The translations under genes and the position numbers were made by a program. Below the pieces are notes generated by a model that saw only the letters and a list, made by a program, of their open reading frames with translations, made no database searches and had not been told where the DNA came from. A stretch of DNA of 64,000 bases from Candidatus Zixiibacteriota bacterium (GTDB lineage Bacteria; Zixibacteria; MSB-5A5; GN15; PGXB01). Below are positions 9,054 through 18,404 of this stretch, one piece after another. The stretch spans positions 1 through 64,000 of the forward strand of contig JAPLUR010000020.1 of NCBI GenBank assembly GCA_026397505.1, written 5' to 3'. Each line of letters opens with the position of its first letter. Positions within the stretch are counted from its first letter, which is position 1.

Positions 9054-10196
9054 ATGTATATCAATGACAGTAACTCAGAAGCACATCAAAGGATGTTGCA
9101 AAGATTTCTTGGCTTCGAAATAAAATGGGCGGCTGTACTCATTATGGCTTTCTTCATAGGTCTGTCGCCAGAACCAAGTCCATATGCACAAGAATCGGAT
9201 GTTGAGTATAAAGTAGTTACGATAAAGCCCACAGAAGACCTGATTTTCTCGCCCGCGAATCAGAATAGTAATCAGCCGCCAATTGATGTCGCTTCGAAGG
9301 AGCCGCCCATAGATGAATTTGTGTATAATTTCCTAACCTATGACCCGACGCTGAAACAGCAATATCTCGATGAAATTCATAAACATAACCAACAAGGGTT
9401 GGCCAAGGCCTTGAATGATCGTCTCAAGATAGCTTGGGAAGCCTACAGTTTCACTTGTAATAACTGCGCCGAAGGCGATGATGGATGTCCCCAGCGTGCT
9501 GCTGATAGATATAACATGGAGAGGAGAACTTGGCAGTTTGATTTTGAGCAACTCAAAGCTGATGATGAAATTAAATATCGTGTGGCCTGTTCAAAAGCTA
9601 GAGTAGAAGAAGATCAATATCAAAAGAATCTGGAAGAAGAGAAAAAACAAAGGGATGATGAGAAAAAGAAAATTGATAAAAAGATAGCCGACAATGCAAA
9701 AATACTGAGGGATGAAGAGCGGCAATTGCATGAGAAGCAGGTAGATTATTATCGCAGCAGACTTCAAGACCCGGGGCAAAATAATAATGACAATAGTGTA
9801 CTCAAACAGATTGAGGATTTTGCAGCTATTTCCAAAGATAACTCTGGTCAGATGGTCATCCCTCCTGAGCAATTCTATCCGTCGCGTAGAAAATGGGAAT
9901 CTCACGAGACCCTGGAAAATAGAAGCAGGGAGTATTCTCGCATATCAGCCGTGGTAAACAATGATACAATGACCAATTCTGGCAATATCTTTAATGACCG
10001 GATGAATAGAAATTACCAGTATAAGACTGTCCTGTCCTTTGATGATTCCCTTGCCTGGCTACAGCACAATATAGAGCTGCTTGAAGAACTTTGCCAGCCA
10101 AGTGGTAATGATTCCCTCATAATAATGAAATTGGAGAATATGCGACAGGCAAGAGAATTATTGCTGTCTCAAGGAAAAGATGGCCGTGATAAGTAA
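9054..10196 (+). CDS. Exported coiled-coil protein with IPP..F...R..W motif
   Basis: The 380-residue product is preceded by AGGAGG. A hydrophobic segment (about residues 27-43, then 'YAQ') should act as a signal peptide or anchor. Residues about 180-240 are strongly charged (E/K/D/Q-rich) and predicted coiled coil. Near residue 267 it carries IPP-x2-F-x3-R-x2-W, exactly shared with the 268-residue protein two genes downstream, which also follows a coiled coil. Four cysteines lie at about 135-150. I recognise no family. The shared architecture suggests that the two proteins are homologous or bind the same partner, perhaps the CsgG-like protein encoded between them. Confidence 0.75.
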   Translation: MYINDSNSEAHQRMLQRFLGFEIKWAAVLIMAFFIGLSPEPSPYAQESDVEYKVVTIKPTEDLIFSPANQNSNQPPIDVASKEPPIDEFVYNFLTYDPTLKQQYLDEIHKHNQQGLAKALNDRLKIAWEAYSFTCNNCAEGDDGCPQRAADRYNMERRTWQFDFEQLKADDEIKYRVACSKARVEEDQYQKNLEEEKKQRDDEKKKIDKKIADNAKILRDEERQLHEKQVDYYRSRLQDPGQNNNDNSVLKQIEDFAAISKDNSGQMVIPPEQFYPSRRKWESHETLENRSREYSRISAVVNNDTMTNSGNIFNDRMNRNYQYKTVLSFDDSLAWLQHNIELLEELCQPSGNDSLIIMKLENMRQARELLLSQGKDGRDK

Positions 10197-10240
10197 TATT
10201 AAAAAATAATTGTGAATCAATAACAAGAAAGGAAAACGTC

Positions 10241-11560
10241 ATGAAACCGATTGCTTTCTGCAGACTAAGGAACACAAAGATACTCGCTCTGGTATTCTTT
10301 ATTATTACCGCAGCGATATTCGTAATCATTCCCTTTAAGGGATATTGCGACATCAACGATCTTGAAGAAAATTTCCTCAGTAGATTTGGTAAGGACGTTA
10401 TTCAGAAAATCAGAGGAAATGCAATTGTTGTCAACGGTCGGACTTACTTCTATGATGACAATACCAAAGTGGAAAAAGAAGGATACAATTTCACCGTTCA
10501 GGACCTTCAATTAGGATGGAAAGTGCGTCTCAAAAATAGTGGGGATAGACTGAAAAAGATTGAGGTATTGGGTATTCCTACCGTGATTGCCTTTCCCAAG
10601 TACGACGGATTGAAGGTTAGAGTTGCTGTCGGGAGATTGAGAATGGGTGATCTTCCTGCCGGAAAAATCCAATCAAGTGTTGATTTTCAAAGTGGGGCTG
10701 AATCAATACTCCTGGCAGCCCTGCGGGCCACTAATCGATACGAGGTCGTAGATATTCGCTCTAGGGATGAGATTCTTAATGAGGTCGATTATCAGCAGTC
10801 CATATATAGCAATTCAGAATTGGCAAGCCAGGTAGGCCGCCAAATACCGGCTGAATATATCGTTAAGGGACATATTCTCAGTTTCGGGCAAAAAAGCTCT
10901 AAAGGCAGCGGGTTTGGAGCCTTAGGTGTAAAGATAGGATCAAAGAAAAGCGAGATCACATTGCGGATGGAGCTGACACTTGAGGAAATATCTACCGGAA
11001 CAATTACCAAATCCTATACACACAGCATTGCTTTTTGCTCCAAAGGCTCAGCCTTTTCCCTCAACCCCGCCGGTCTGGTTTCGAGTCTCTCATCATTTAC
11101 AACTGATCTGCAAGCCCTAAATGCCCTGAATGGGATTGCCAGCTCCGGAGCCCAATTCAATAACAGCTCTTATTATGAAAATCCATTGGCTGAAGTGCTC
11201 GGCATCGTTATTAACAAATTGGTATCGAAGATGGTCGCTGATAATGAAAATGTGCCTTGGAGCAGCGTCGTCATAACCGTAGTTGATGAAAAAGTAATTG
11301 TCCGCGGTGGCAAAGATGTCGGATTGCATGTCGGCGATAGATTGGAGCTCCAAAAATCCTCTGATGACCTGATTGACCCAGAAACAGGTGCCTCGCTCGG
11401 CAGCATAAATGCTTCGAGAGGGATACTTACAGTTATTGATGTCCGAGATAGAGTGTCCATATGCTCATTCAATGGAGAACACTCGCCTTCCAGGGGCGAT
11501 AAGTGCTTACTAAGAAGAACGCCAATTCGCGATGATAATGTATATGGAGGTGGCCAATGA
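10241..11560 (+). CDS. CsgG-like envelope protein with FlgT-C-like domain
   Basis: The 439-residue product has a signal peptide (about residues 13-36), a small N-domain (about 40-110), a CsgG/LpoB-type domain (about 125-230, with 'AESILLAALRATNRYEVVDI..RDEILNE' and 'AEYIVKGHI') and a C-terminal FlgT-like domain (about 340-430, 'VIVRGGKDVGLHVGDRLEL'). CsgG forms outer-membrane secretion pores, whereas related proteins act in flagellar or peptidoglycan assembly, so pore formation is inference. No canonical lipobox is seen ('KGYC' at the signal end). The stop overlaps the next start by four bases, indicating coupled translation. Confidence 0.8.
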   Translation: MKPIAFCRLRNTKILALVFFIITAAIFVIIPFKGYCDINDLEENFLSRFGKDVIQKIRGNAIVVNGRTYFYDDNTKVEKEGYNFTVQDLQLGWKVRLKNSGDRLKKIEVLGIPTVIAFPKYDGLKVRVAVGRLRMGDLPAGKIQSSVDFQSGAESILLAALRATNRYEVVDIRSRDEILNEVDYQQSIYSNSELASQVGRQIPAEYIVKGHILSFGQKSSKGSGFGALGVKIGSKKSEITLRMELTLEEISTGTITKSYTHSIAFCSKGSAFSLNPAGLVSSLSSFTTDLQALNALNGIASSGAQFNNSSYYENPLAEVLGIVINKLVSKMVADNENVPWSSVVITVVDEKVIVRGGKDVGLHVGDRLELQKSSDDLIDPETGASLGSINASRGILTVIDVRDRVSICSFNGEHSPSRGDKCLLRRTPIRDDNVYGGGQ

Positions 11561-12363
11561 ATGCAAAATATGACAGATTGGGATTGCTCCTGCTGATTGC
11601 CATGCTTTCAATGATATTCTGGGAGACATCGGTCGGACAAAATGAAATAAGAGATATTGAAGTCATCTGCCAACAGGAAAAAATCAAAATTGAATCGAAG
11701 TATAATAACGAAATGAAACAAATTGAGGATTCAATAAAAAAATATAGTGTCACAAATCCCAAAGAAGACCCGCATTTGGTAGATGAAACACAAGATTGGA
11801 TAATAGACAATAAATCGGACTGGGATCGCTTACGAGATGAAGCCAATGAAAGAGATAATCCTTACATCGAGATTGCCCGATTGAAACGCCTTGAAATAGA
11901 AAGAGATTACAAACAAGCACTTGCCGATCTGGAGATTCAATGTAAGCAAAGAATTGCGGTTCAGAAGGATGAAAGTGAAAAAGTGGAGAAGAAAAAGCAG
12001 GCTGATGAGGCGCATCGTTTGGAAATGGAGAGAGTCCAGAGCGTATTGGATGACCAAAAATGCCAGACAGAGGCAATTAAGGGGCAGGTAGAATTGGAAA
12101 GGCAAAGGATCGAAATACAGCAAAGCCTGGAACAGCGCATCCAATCAAGCTCTCAAGCCATGGATGAATTTATGCAAAATCTGCCATCCAAGATTGGTTC
12201 GGGCAATTCGATTATCATTCCCCCGGGACGATTTGATGCCCAGCGACATCGATGGGATAATGTCAATGTAAAGAAGCTCTTCTTACCCAACAACCCGTCA
12301 CCTAAGACTGCCAATGTGATCAGAAAGCCGGGAGACACGACTGAATCAGAGAAAGGGGAATAG
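11557..12363 (+). CDS. Exported coiled-coil protein, second IPP..F...R..W member
   Basis: The 268-residue product has a signal peptide (about residues 9-28, 'SVGQ'), then an almost continuous charged coiled coil (about 30-205) and a short C-terminal segment with IPP-x2-F-x3-R-x2-W (about residue 220), as in the 380-residue gene upstream. It overlaps the CsgG-like gene by ATGA and ends one base before the next gene, so these are cotranscribed and probably stoichiometric. The family is not recognised. The shape recalls periplasmic chaperones or adaptors, but no Skp/OmpH signature is evident. Confidence 0.75.
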   Translation: MNAKYDRLGLLLLIAMLSMIFWETSVGQNEIRDIEVICQQEKIKIESKYNNEMKQIEDSIKKYSVTNPKEDPHLVDETQDWIIDNKSDWDRLRDEANERDNPYIEIARLKRLEIERDYKQALADLEIQCKQRIAVQKDESEKVEKKKQADEAHRLEMERVQSVLDDQKCQTEAIKGQVELERQRIEIQQSLEQRIQSSSQAMDEFMQNLPSKIGSGNSIIIPPGRFDAQRHRWDNVNVKKLFLPNNPSPKTANVIRKPGDTTESEKGE

Positions 12364-12364
12364 T

Positions 12365-14239
12365 ATGTTGACATATAAGATTATTAAGAATTGCGTTATT
12401 ATACTGGTTGGCCTAATAATGGCATCCCCATTTCCCATAAACAGGAGCAACCTAGCTTATGCCGCCAAAATACCTAACCCAAATTGGAAATGTCCTAATG
12501 GCAGGTCTTTTAACGAGTGCGGGCATATTGCATGTGGCGAAAAATGGTTATGCACTTCCGATGACAATAACCAGAGCACACAATCAAATCAGCCTGGGAA
12601 TGGACTGAATGATCTCCCCAAACCCGGAACACCTGAAATAACGGGACATAATAATGGTAATTTAGCAAGCTCCGACATCCCGGAATCAGATGAAGCAACT
12701 AACTGCAAGAGTGATTTATCATTTCTTGATGATTATAGTGCTAATCAAACACCCGTTAATGCTAAATTTCCTAATAATGAATCATCAGCCAAAGAAAATG
12801 CGTCGACATCACAATCTTCAGCTGACATTTGGAATAATTCCCCGAGCATTTATCAAAATCTAAATCTACAGCCAGTGAATCAGACAGAATGGATGCTTCC
12901 AACAGACGAAGGCGCCTTCAAAGCGACGCTGCCGGATCCCATTTGGGGTGATCAAAGTAATATTTCTAATCCCCCAATTTCACTTCTGAATACTGGTCCT
13001 GAACTATCATCTCTATTGGACGATCCTGCGCAGTCAGCAAATAATGGGCAAAAGGAGAGAAGCCAGCAATTCAAAACTGATAATGCTCAAAGTGCGGAAT
13101 CGCAATTATCCAATGATAAATATATACCATTTGAGAATCAACAAAATGTGGATTGGTTTGAATCGGGTGCACAAAGTAAATTAAAGACCACAATGGATGA
13201 GCCTTCATATGCTGATGATAGATCAGAATTACCGGCAAATAAGCCAGATGAAGTGAATCCGATAGTTAGAAATGAAATCGCGAAAATATTGGAAAATAAA
13301 ACATCATTGCCAGCACAAATAGAAATTACTGAAAGTGATGGCGTTATAGATTTGCGAATTAAAAATGGTAACGATGAAGGACCAATATATGATCATTATG
13401 ATATCCCTCGGGAGCAGTTTGCAGATATGTTGAATAAACAATTAAATGATAATGAAACCGGTAAATCAAATTTTGTAGTCGATCCTTCATCGGGGTCCAT
13501 AATCTCTTCATATGATAATCCGGAGCGTGAGATATTCCCCCTGGACGCAAATCAAATTAAGAGTGTGGACGGCGGGCTTCTTAATAGGATTATCGATAAT
13601 TCCTTGGCAGAATGTGCGGCCCAGTCGATGAAATATGAAGATCTTCTGGTGTGTGGTTCAAGTATTGATAATGAAACGGCAGAGCAATTTGCAATGGATA
13701 TGGCGTATAAGGCAGCGAATGGGGCGGTAGGGAGAGCTGCTGTTGAAGTAGCATTGTCCATCGGAGTTAGCAAGATAGGCTGTGCCCCAATCGCTGTCAT
13801 GATGGACTTATGGCATGCAGGAAAAGCTGCAGAAGCATTAGAAGTCTATGAAAAAGGGTTTGTTGAAGATGGAGGACTAAGGCTGTTAGAGATGAGCTTT
13901 GGCAATAAAGAGGGATTTAGGAGTTGGTTGGAAAACTCCCACGAAGGCAGTCAATATGTCGAGAAGATCAGTGGTCAGGACTTCCCCCCGCCTCTGATTG
14001 ATGGATGGGACGCGGATATTACTCATAGATATCCTCCGACTTCAAGAAATTACTATACGCCGGACTTAATGAAAGAGTGGAATGAAGCTGTGGACAAAGC
14101 TGCTGACGGTCTTTGGAATTATATTGTTAATCGGATTAACTACCAAAAATGGAGTTGGAAATATGATAGATTGAATGAGTTGAAGGAAGAACTCAATTCA
14201 CCCAGTATTCAATACGACTTGATACAGATGGGGAGGTGA
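12365..14239 (+). CDS. Large secreted protein of unknown function
   Basis: The 624-residue product has a signal segment (about residues 8-35, ending 'AYAAK'). A cysteine cluster at about 43-63 resembles a small disulfide or zinc knuckle. About 300 residues of Asn/Ser/Gln-rich low complexity follow, then a denser C-terminal part (about 300-624) with an Ala-rich helical segment (about 440-490) and a Trp/Tyr-rich tail. It is the last gene of the CsgG-like unit and, from its composition, the likeliest exported substrate. The layout (signal, linker, compact C-terminus) is compatible with an effector, but no toxin motif is visible. AGGGG lies before the start. Confidence 0.75.
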   Translation: MLTYKIIKNCVIILVGLIMASPFPINRSNLAYAAKIPNPNWKCPNGRSFNECGHIACGEKWLCTSDDNNQSTQSNQPGNGLNDLPKPGTPEITGHNNGNLASSDIPESDEATNCKSDLSFLDDYSANQTPVNAKFPNNESSAKENASTSQSSADIWNNSPSIYQNLNLQPVNQTEWMLPTDEGAFKATLPDPIWGDQSNISNPPISLLNTGPELSSLLDDPAQSANNGQKERSQQFKTDNAQSAESQLSNDKYIPFENQQNVDWFESGAQSKLKTTMDEPSYADDRSELPANKPDEVNPIVRNEIAKILENKTSLPAQIEITESDGVIDLRIKNGNDEGPIYDHYDIPREQFADMLNKQLNDNETGKSNFVVDPSSGSIISSYDNPEREIFPLDANQIKSVDGGLLNRIIDNSLAECAAQSMKYEDLLVCGSSIDNETAEQFAMDMAYKAANGAVGRAAVEVALSIGVSKIGCAPIAVMMDLWHAGKAAEALEVYEKGFVEDGGLRLLEMSFGNKEGFRSWLENSHEGSQYVEKISGQDFPPPLIDGWDADITHRYPPTSRNYYTPDLMKEWNEAVDKAADGLWNYIVNRINYQKWSWKYDRLNELKEELNSPSIQYDLIQMGR

Positions 14240-14265
14240 TCAAATGCCTTATTTATAATAATCTG

Positions 14266-14286
14266 ATTGAGGGACATTCCCTCAAT
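14266..14286 (+). terminator. Hairpin after the CsgG-like unit
   Basis: ATTGAGGGA and TCCCTCAAT form a perfect 9-bp stem with loop CAT, 27 bases after the stop. There is no U-tract, so it may be an RNA 3'-end stabiliser rather than an intrinsic terminator. Confidence 0.5.
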
Positions 14287-14410
14287 AGAGTCTCCATCGC
14301 GGTAATGAAATTTGCCCTAGATCCGATAGCTTCTATTTCCTATTGTGGTTCAGCAGAAATTGGACAAGAAAGGGCTTTTGGCTCAGATGCGGCCATAGTA
14401 AATTTGACTT

Positions 14411-15000
14411 GACGAAAGGAGTGACCCATTAATGCCAAACAGCGCCAAAGCCCGGATTATATGGTTTCTGTGGTATAGGAAATCCGGGAACAAACCAAGT
14501 TGAAGTAAACAACAGGGGAGATGGTCTGGGTCAATTTGCTAAGTTTGAAAAGTAGGCAGGAATTGCCGAATAAAGGCGCTAAAAAGGGCTATTTTCTGCC
14601 CGGGAAACCTCTATGGCAAGGATTACTCTGATGGTAGAAATGACGACTGTCGGGCAATACGGATATTTATATCCAATATTTATCAAGAAAGCCGCCAAGA
14701 GATTTGTGCCCGTTTTGTGACAACTCCAATACAAAACATATCAAAACAAATCAAAAGAGATCAAAACACATCAAAGACCGAATTCATTGGCATTTTTGCA
14801 GTTATGACGGAATTCGTTGATTACTAATAGGTTACGTAAATGGTGCCTTACGAATCCGGGGTTCGAATCCCTGCACCGCTATTGAATCTAAGTCGTGGAA
14901 TTACAATCAGTTACGGCGACAAATAAATACTTTCTAGGCCCTTGTGACAGAATTGGAGCATTTTTCTCCCGCGGCCTGGCTATGTCATGATGTTCCATCA
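14411..15000 (+). repeat. Dispersed repeat, copy 1, with decamer iterons and tRNA-like 3' end
   Basis: This copy aligns with 24696-25290 over most of its length and with 32832-33238 over its central part. Landmarks: 'GACGAA.GGAGTGA' at the start, 'GTGACAACTCCAATACAAAAC' near 14716, five decamers of form N-ATCAAAA-N about 10 bp apart (about 14730-14780), then a tRNA 3'-half-like segment at 14851-14882. The latter has T-arm CGGGG-TTCGAAT-CCCTG followed by CACCGCTA and has no 5' half. No protein of convincing length is encoded. It resembles a non-autonomous integrative element or att scar. Confidence 0.75.
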
Positions 15001-15281
15001 CTCGGTTACAAGGGAACCAGAGCTCCGCGATGCGCGGCTTATGGACAAAGAGCCATAGGTTCGAAGATGATCATCCCGGACATTGTGCACTGGTTTCTAA
15101 ACTAGATTTATTATCTTTGATTTTTATACTCTATTCGAGGCGTCCATCCATTTCCATAAACTCGCAATTACAGAAGTGGAAATCCGATAAAGAAAAGTAG
15201 ACAGCCATCCCGACTTTCCCATTTTCGAATGGTAGTTGAGACTTAGAGATGGGATAGTCCTTGATAATCATCCACCTGTTG

Positions 15282-16883
15282 TCAGGCAATAGCCTTAATT
15301 TCAAATTCTTCAAAGACCCATGGATTCTTTCTTTCTATGGTCCTTTCTTCCGGCGCACTTCCGTTCGGAGGACTTGGCGTAAATGTACTTTCCATAACAA
15401 GAAAATATTTGCCCGCCTGCTGCAACTTACGGTTCTTAGTCTTAGGCGGACTATCATAACCATCCCAAGAATAGGCTCTCTTGCCAGGAACAAGCTTTCC
15501 CATATATAATAGCCGGATTTGAGCATATCCGCCCTTTTCGTCATCTTTTGCAATAAACAATTTCAATTTAGCACAAGTAAGAACATCATATAAATACTGA
15601 CCACCGTAATAATCTCTAAAAACTCCTTGGGGAGCATAGAAAACAATTTCTGGAAGGCCCGCGCTATTCTTCTTTACGACAATATCCTGAACGATATCAG
15701 AATGCATCATCAAGTATCTGCTATTTACTTTCGAATCGGGCTCATTTAATATTATTTGAACGGGCTCATTTAATATTATTTGAATTTGTAATTTCCGCTT
15801 ATGATCATCGAATCTCGGGATTATATATTCGTCATATCCACCCAATATTGCTGTCATCAATATTGAATTGTAATGCGGCGGGTTCCCATCCGGATTGTTC
15901 TGTCTGTTCTTGAAGATGTCATCGTCTTTGCTATATATATCTTCAGGAACCACGATGCACCCCTGGGATAAGCCACCAGAAACAAAATCCTGATTCTTAT
16001 TTGGATTCTTATGAATTTGGACGTCATCTTTATAGTGGCCTCCCGTATCAGGGTTTATACAGTCTTCGGGAAGTATTATAGTGCCATTGCCGCTATCAAT
16101 TTGCTCGCTCTCTAATTCGATGCATGCATACTCGTTCTTATGGCGATCCCGGTAACCAAAATACCTCCCTTTTGGAGTCGCCACATAATTCAATTGAGTC
16201 GGCATCATTAATGCCTTGAATCTACCGATCAGTACTGAATCTGAATCATAATCTCCTCTATATACTTTGAGATTGCTGTCTTTGGCAATTCGTCTTCCAA
16301 TGTTATCCAGATAGTGAACATCTTCTGGTTTTGACTTTGATGCCGATTCAGCCTCCTTTGCCAATTCATTATTATCCATCGCAGTGCATGTAATTGTTAC
16401 ACAGAAGGGATTGCCTATGATCTTGATATTATTCTTGGAGATCCATTCCTGTGGCTTTTCGTCCTTATGTTGGGTTATCATCTTGCATTTATATATTCCA
16501 GCAGGTAACAAGTCTAATTTCTGGCACTTTCTTTCTTTGTTATAGTATACTTTCCACAACTCCCAATAGTGAGGACCTTCCGCGTCATTCATCGGATGAA
16601 ATTCATCATCTTTAAAAAAGCTGAAAGAAGGAAGACTATTTTTATCATCATACTTGACCAAGACATCTTTTTCACCTTCAGCTATAATATACATCTTATA
16701 TTTAATATCGTCTCTGGTGCCGGCGGCAACCCAGGTAATTAGGGCTTTTTCTCTTAGTCTTCTATCTATGGGAACACTGTCATCACATACAGGCATTTTG
16801 ATGTATTTTGCCCGCCTTTCTGATTCCTTATCGGTCGGTATATCGCCAGAGAGCTCCCGAAAATAGAAATCCGTAATCGTCAA
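15282..16883 (-). CDS. L,D-transpeptidase-like protein, 3' part of a broken gene
   Basis: A 533-residue frame beginning at a TTG. The N-terminal domain (about 1-150) is a second copy of the domain encoded by the preceding 143-residue frame. Further on, His291 and Cys308 in 'SQGC' (H-x16-C) match the YkuD L,D-transpeptidase active-site layout ([ST]-H-G-C with H replaced by Q). The frame upstream of the TTG stays open and matches the domain's end ('YKCK...EPQEW'), so the TTG is probably not a true start: the original gene ran from 17398 and was split by a lesion near 16980. It may act on peptidoglycan cross-links. No signal peptide is visible. Confidence 0.6.
   Translation of the reverse strand: MTITDFYFRELSGDIPTDKESERRAKYIKMPVCDDSVPIDRRLREKALITWVAAGTRDDIKYKMYIIAEGEKDVLVKYDDKNSLPSFSFFKDDEFHPMNDAEGPHYWELWKVYYNKERKCQKLDLLPAGIYKCKMITQHKDEKPQEWISKNNIKIIGNPFCVTITCTAMDNNELAKEAESASKSKPEDVHYLDNIGRRIAKDSNLKVYRGDYDSDSVLIGRFKALMMPTQLNYVATPKGRYFGYRDRHKNEYACIELESEQIDSGNGTIILPEDCINPDTGGHYKDDVQIHKNPNKNQDFVSGGLSQGCIVVPEDIYSKDDDIFKNRQNNPDGNPPHYNSILMTAILGGYDEYIIPRFDDHKRKLQIQIILNEPVQIILNEPDSKVNSRYLMMHSDIVQDIVVKKNSAGLPEIVFYAPQGVFRDYYGGQYLYDVLTCAKLKLFIAKDDEKGGYAQIRLLYMGKLVPGKRAYSWDGYDSPPKTKNRKLQQAGKYFLVMESTFTPSPPNGSAPEERTIERKNPWVFEEFEIKAIA
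15737..15784 (-). repeat. Exact 24-bp tandem duplication inside the transpeptidase-like gene
   Basis: Two identical 24-bp units (15737-15760 and 15761-15784) encode a repeated eight-residue 'QIILNEP' unit. The duplication keeps the reading frame and looks recent. Confidence 0.9.
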
Positions 16884-16966
16884 TTCCTTAGGCGGGGGAT
16901 CGCCAATTATTTTGATACTATTCTCGGAAGTCCATTCTTGAGGTTCTTCATTTCTATATTTTATGA

Positions 16967-17398
16967 TTATTTTGCATTTATATGGACTTTGCTATATAAT
17001 ATATTCCATAATTCCCAATATTGAGACCCCTCTGGATTATCCATATTGTGAAATTCATCATCGCCAAAGAAACTGAAAGTGGGAAGATTATTATTATCAT
17101 CGTACTTTACCGGGACATCTCTCCCGTCCTCGCCAATAATATATATCTTGTAATTAACATTGTTCTTAGCTCCTGCGGCGGCCCATGTGATTACTGCTTT
17201 GGTTCGCAATTTTCTATCTATTGGTTTATCGGGTCGGCACTTTTGTAATGAGATATATTTATTGCCCTTGGCCGATTCACTTCCTTTGGGAAATTCACGA
17301 AAATAAAAGTCGGTAATTTCGAGATGGGACTCCACTGCTTTAACGGTAGTCACGGTTCCGGATTTTGCGCTTGCGCTATATGATGCAGTACCACTCAT
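16967..17398 (-). CDS. N-terminal domain fragment of the split transpeptidase-like gene
   Basis: A 143-residue frame with ATG and GAGG ten bases upstream, five bases after the preceding gene. Residues about 25-135 ('ITDFYFRE', 'ITWAAAG', 'YKIYII', 'LPTFSFF.DDEFH', 'YWELW') duplicate the first domain of the next frame, which has no proper start. It ends prematurely: after 'LYSK' the frame is lost, and the matching continuation is in another frame about 25 bases on, with about 11 residues missing. I read this as the 5' part of one gene (15282-17398) with two tandem domains plus a transpeptidase-like domain, broken by a small deletion. Confidence 0.6.
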   Translation of the reverse strand: MSGTASYSASAKSGTVTTVKAVESHLEITDFYFREFPKGSESAKGNKYISLQKCRPDKPIDRKLRTKAVITWAAAGAKNNVNYKIYIIGEDGRDVPVKYDDNNNLPTFSFFGDDEFHNMDNPEGSQYWELWNILYSKVHINAK

Positions 17399-17403
17399 TC
17401 ACA

Positions 17404-18294
17404 TTATACCTCAATTGTCAACTGGTAATCATCTGATTCCAATTCGTATTTTCCTGGCGGAGCATTATCGATTCTGATAAAACCAAAATTATCTGTTTTA
17501 AAGTCTCCTTTGTTACCGTCGGGGAATATTAGACACAGAGTAGTGTCGCAAAGTGGCAGGCCGTTAGATCCAACGACCCTGATTTGCAGAGAATCACAAA
17601 ATTTCAATAAGCCTGATTCCTGCTTTTCTCCGAATCTTTGTGTGGCGATTTCTATTATAAAGAAGTATTCAGGTGGATTGTAACTCCTGCCATATTTGTG
17701 GAGTTCATCGTTTGTAGGTATTTCGTCCGTATCCTCATAATATTGATATTCCCAGTCTACCTCAATTTTGCCTTCAACAACAAGTGTATTGAGCGTCGCT
17801 ATCTTATCATGAATATTATTGCGGTCATATTCATAAATAACGATTTGGGCTTCAGTATCGTTAACCACTTCGCTGACATTGGCCGAGAGAGTAATAACAT
17901 CTCCACGTCGTGCATCCTGTGCGCTCCACTTCAAGTTTGTGACTTCTATCCGTGGTCTGACGGCAATATGATCTGATTCTGCGGATAACTCGTTGTCTGG
18001 TATATTAACCTCGAAGTAAATATGATCGTCAAGGGTCAAATTATCAGGGATATCAAACTCCCCGACATATCTGTTATTGTAAATTTGACCTTTGATTTTG
18101 CCAAGCTGTTTGCCGTCTTCAGTATGTCCTATTATATTTATGCCGGCACCATTTCCAACGAATGCTGTAAGCACTTCAAAGACTGCCGGCGCTCCGATAT
18201 GAGCCACGCCAAGTCGCCAGGATGCTGAAATTAGTGAAGATTCCAGAATCACAGAGTGCGGCGTATCGGTTGATTTATTGAATCTATATTGCAC
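17404..18294 (-). CDS. Ig-like plus prealbumin-like domain protein, spike-accessory type
   Basis: A 296-residue product with a GTG start and no clear ribosome site. The middle (about 115-225) is a beta-sandwich-like module ('WSAQDARRGDVITLSA', 'IVIYEYD', 'YNPPEYFF'). The C-terminus (about 235-296) is a carboxypeptidase-regulatory/prealbumin-like fold ('GLPLCDTTLCLIFPDG', 'GFIRIDNAPPGKYELE'). From memory, this pair resembles C-terminal extensions of type VI VgrG/PAAR spike proteins, so delivery of effectors is a hypothesis; no type VI structural gene lies in the window. It has no signal peptide. Its neighbours are peptidoglycan-active proteins. Confidence 0.6.
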   Translation of the reverse strand: MQYRFNKSTDTPHSVILESSLISASWRLGVAHIGAPAVFEVLTAFVGNGAGINIIGHTEDGKQLGKIKGQIYNNRYVGEFDIPDNLTLDDHIYFEVNIPDNELSAESDHIAVRPRIEVTNLKWSAQDARRGDVITLSANVSEVVNDTEAQIVIYEYDRNNIHDKIATLNTLVVEGKIEVDWEYQYYEDTDEIPTNDELHKYGRSYNPPEYFFIIEIATQRFGEKQESGLLKFCDSLQIRVVGSNGLPLCDTTLCLIFPDGNKGDFKTDNFGFIRIDNAPPGKYELESDDYQLTIEV

Positions 18295-18404
18295 TGCTGA
18301 TTAATGAAATTCTGTTATTCGTAATTCATAATACTCTCAGTAATACTATTCACCATCAATGCTTCTGCCATATTCACTGCATAATCTCCGGGAAAGTGAA
18401 TCTA

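Noticed and set aside
14700-14800. CRISPR array from the regularly spaced ATCAAAA units
   Set aside because: The unit is about 10 bp without spacers; it is a direct iteron array, and no cas genes are present.
14703-14820. Zinc-finger peptide 'CPFCDNS...' in repeat copies 1 and 2
   Set aside because: The frame is not kept in copy 3, has no start and lacks a complete ligand set.
14851-14882. tRNA gene
   Set aside because: Only T-arm and acceptor-like 3' sequence is present; no 5' acceptor strand (AGCGGTG), D-arm or anticodon arm within 100 bases. The same holds for 25139-25168 and 33206-33234.
15131-15313. 60-residue protein after the transpeptidase-like gene
   Set aside because: It reads fairly protein-like, but begins at TTG inside the previous gene, has a poor ribosome site and no recognisable homology.
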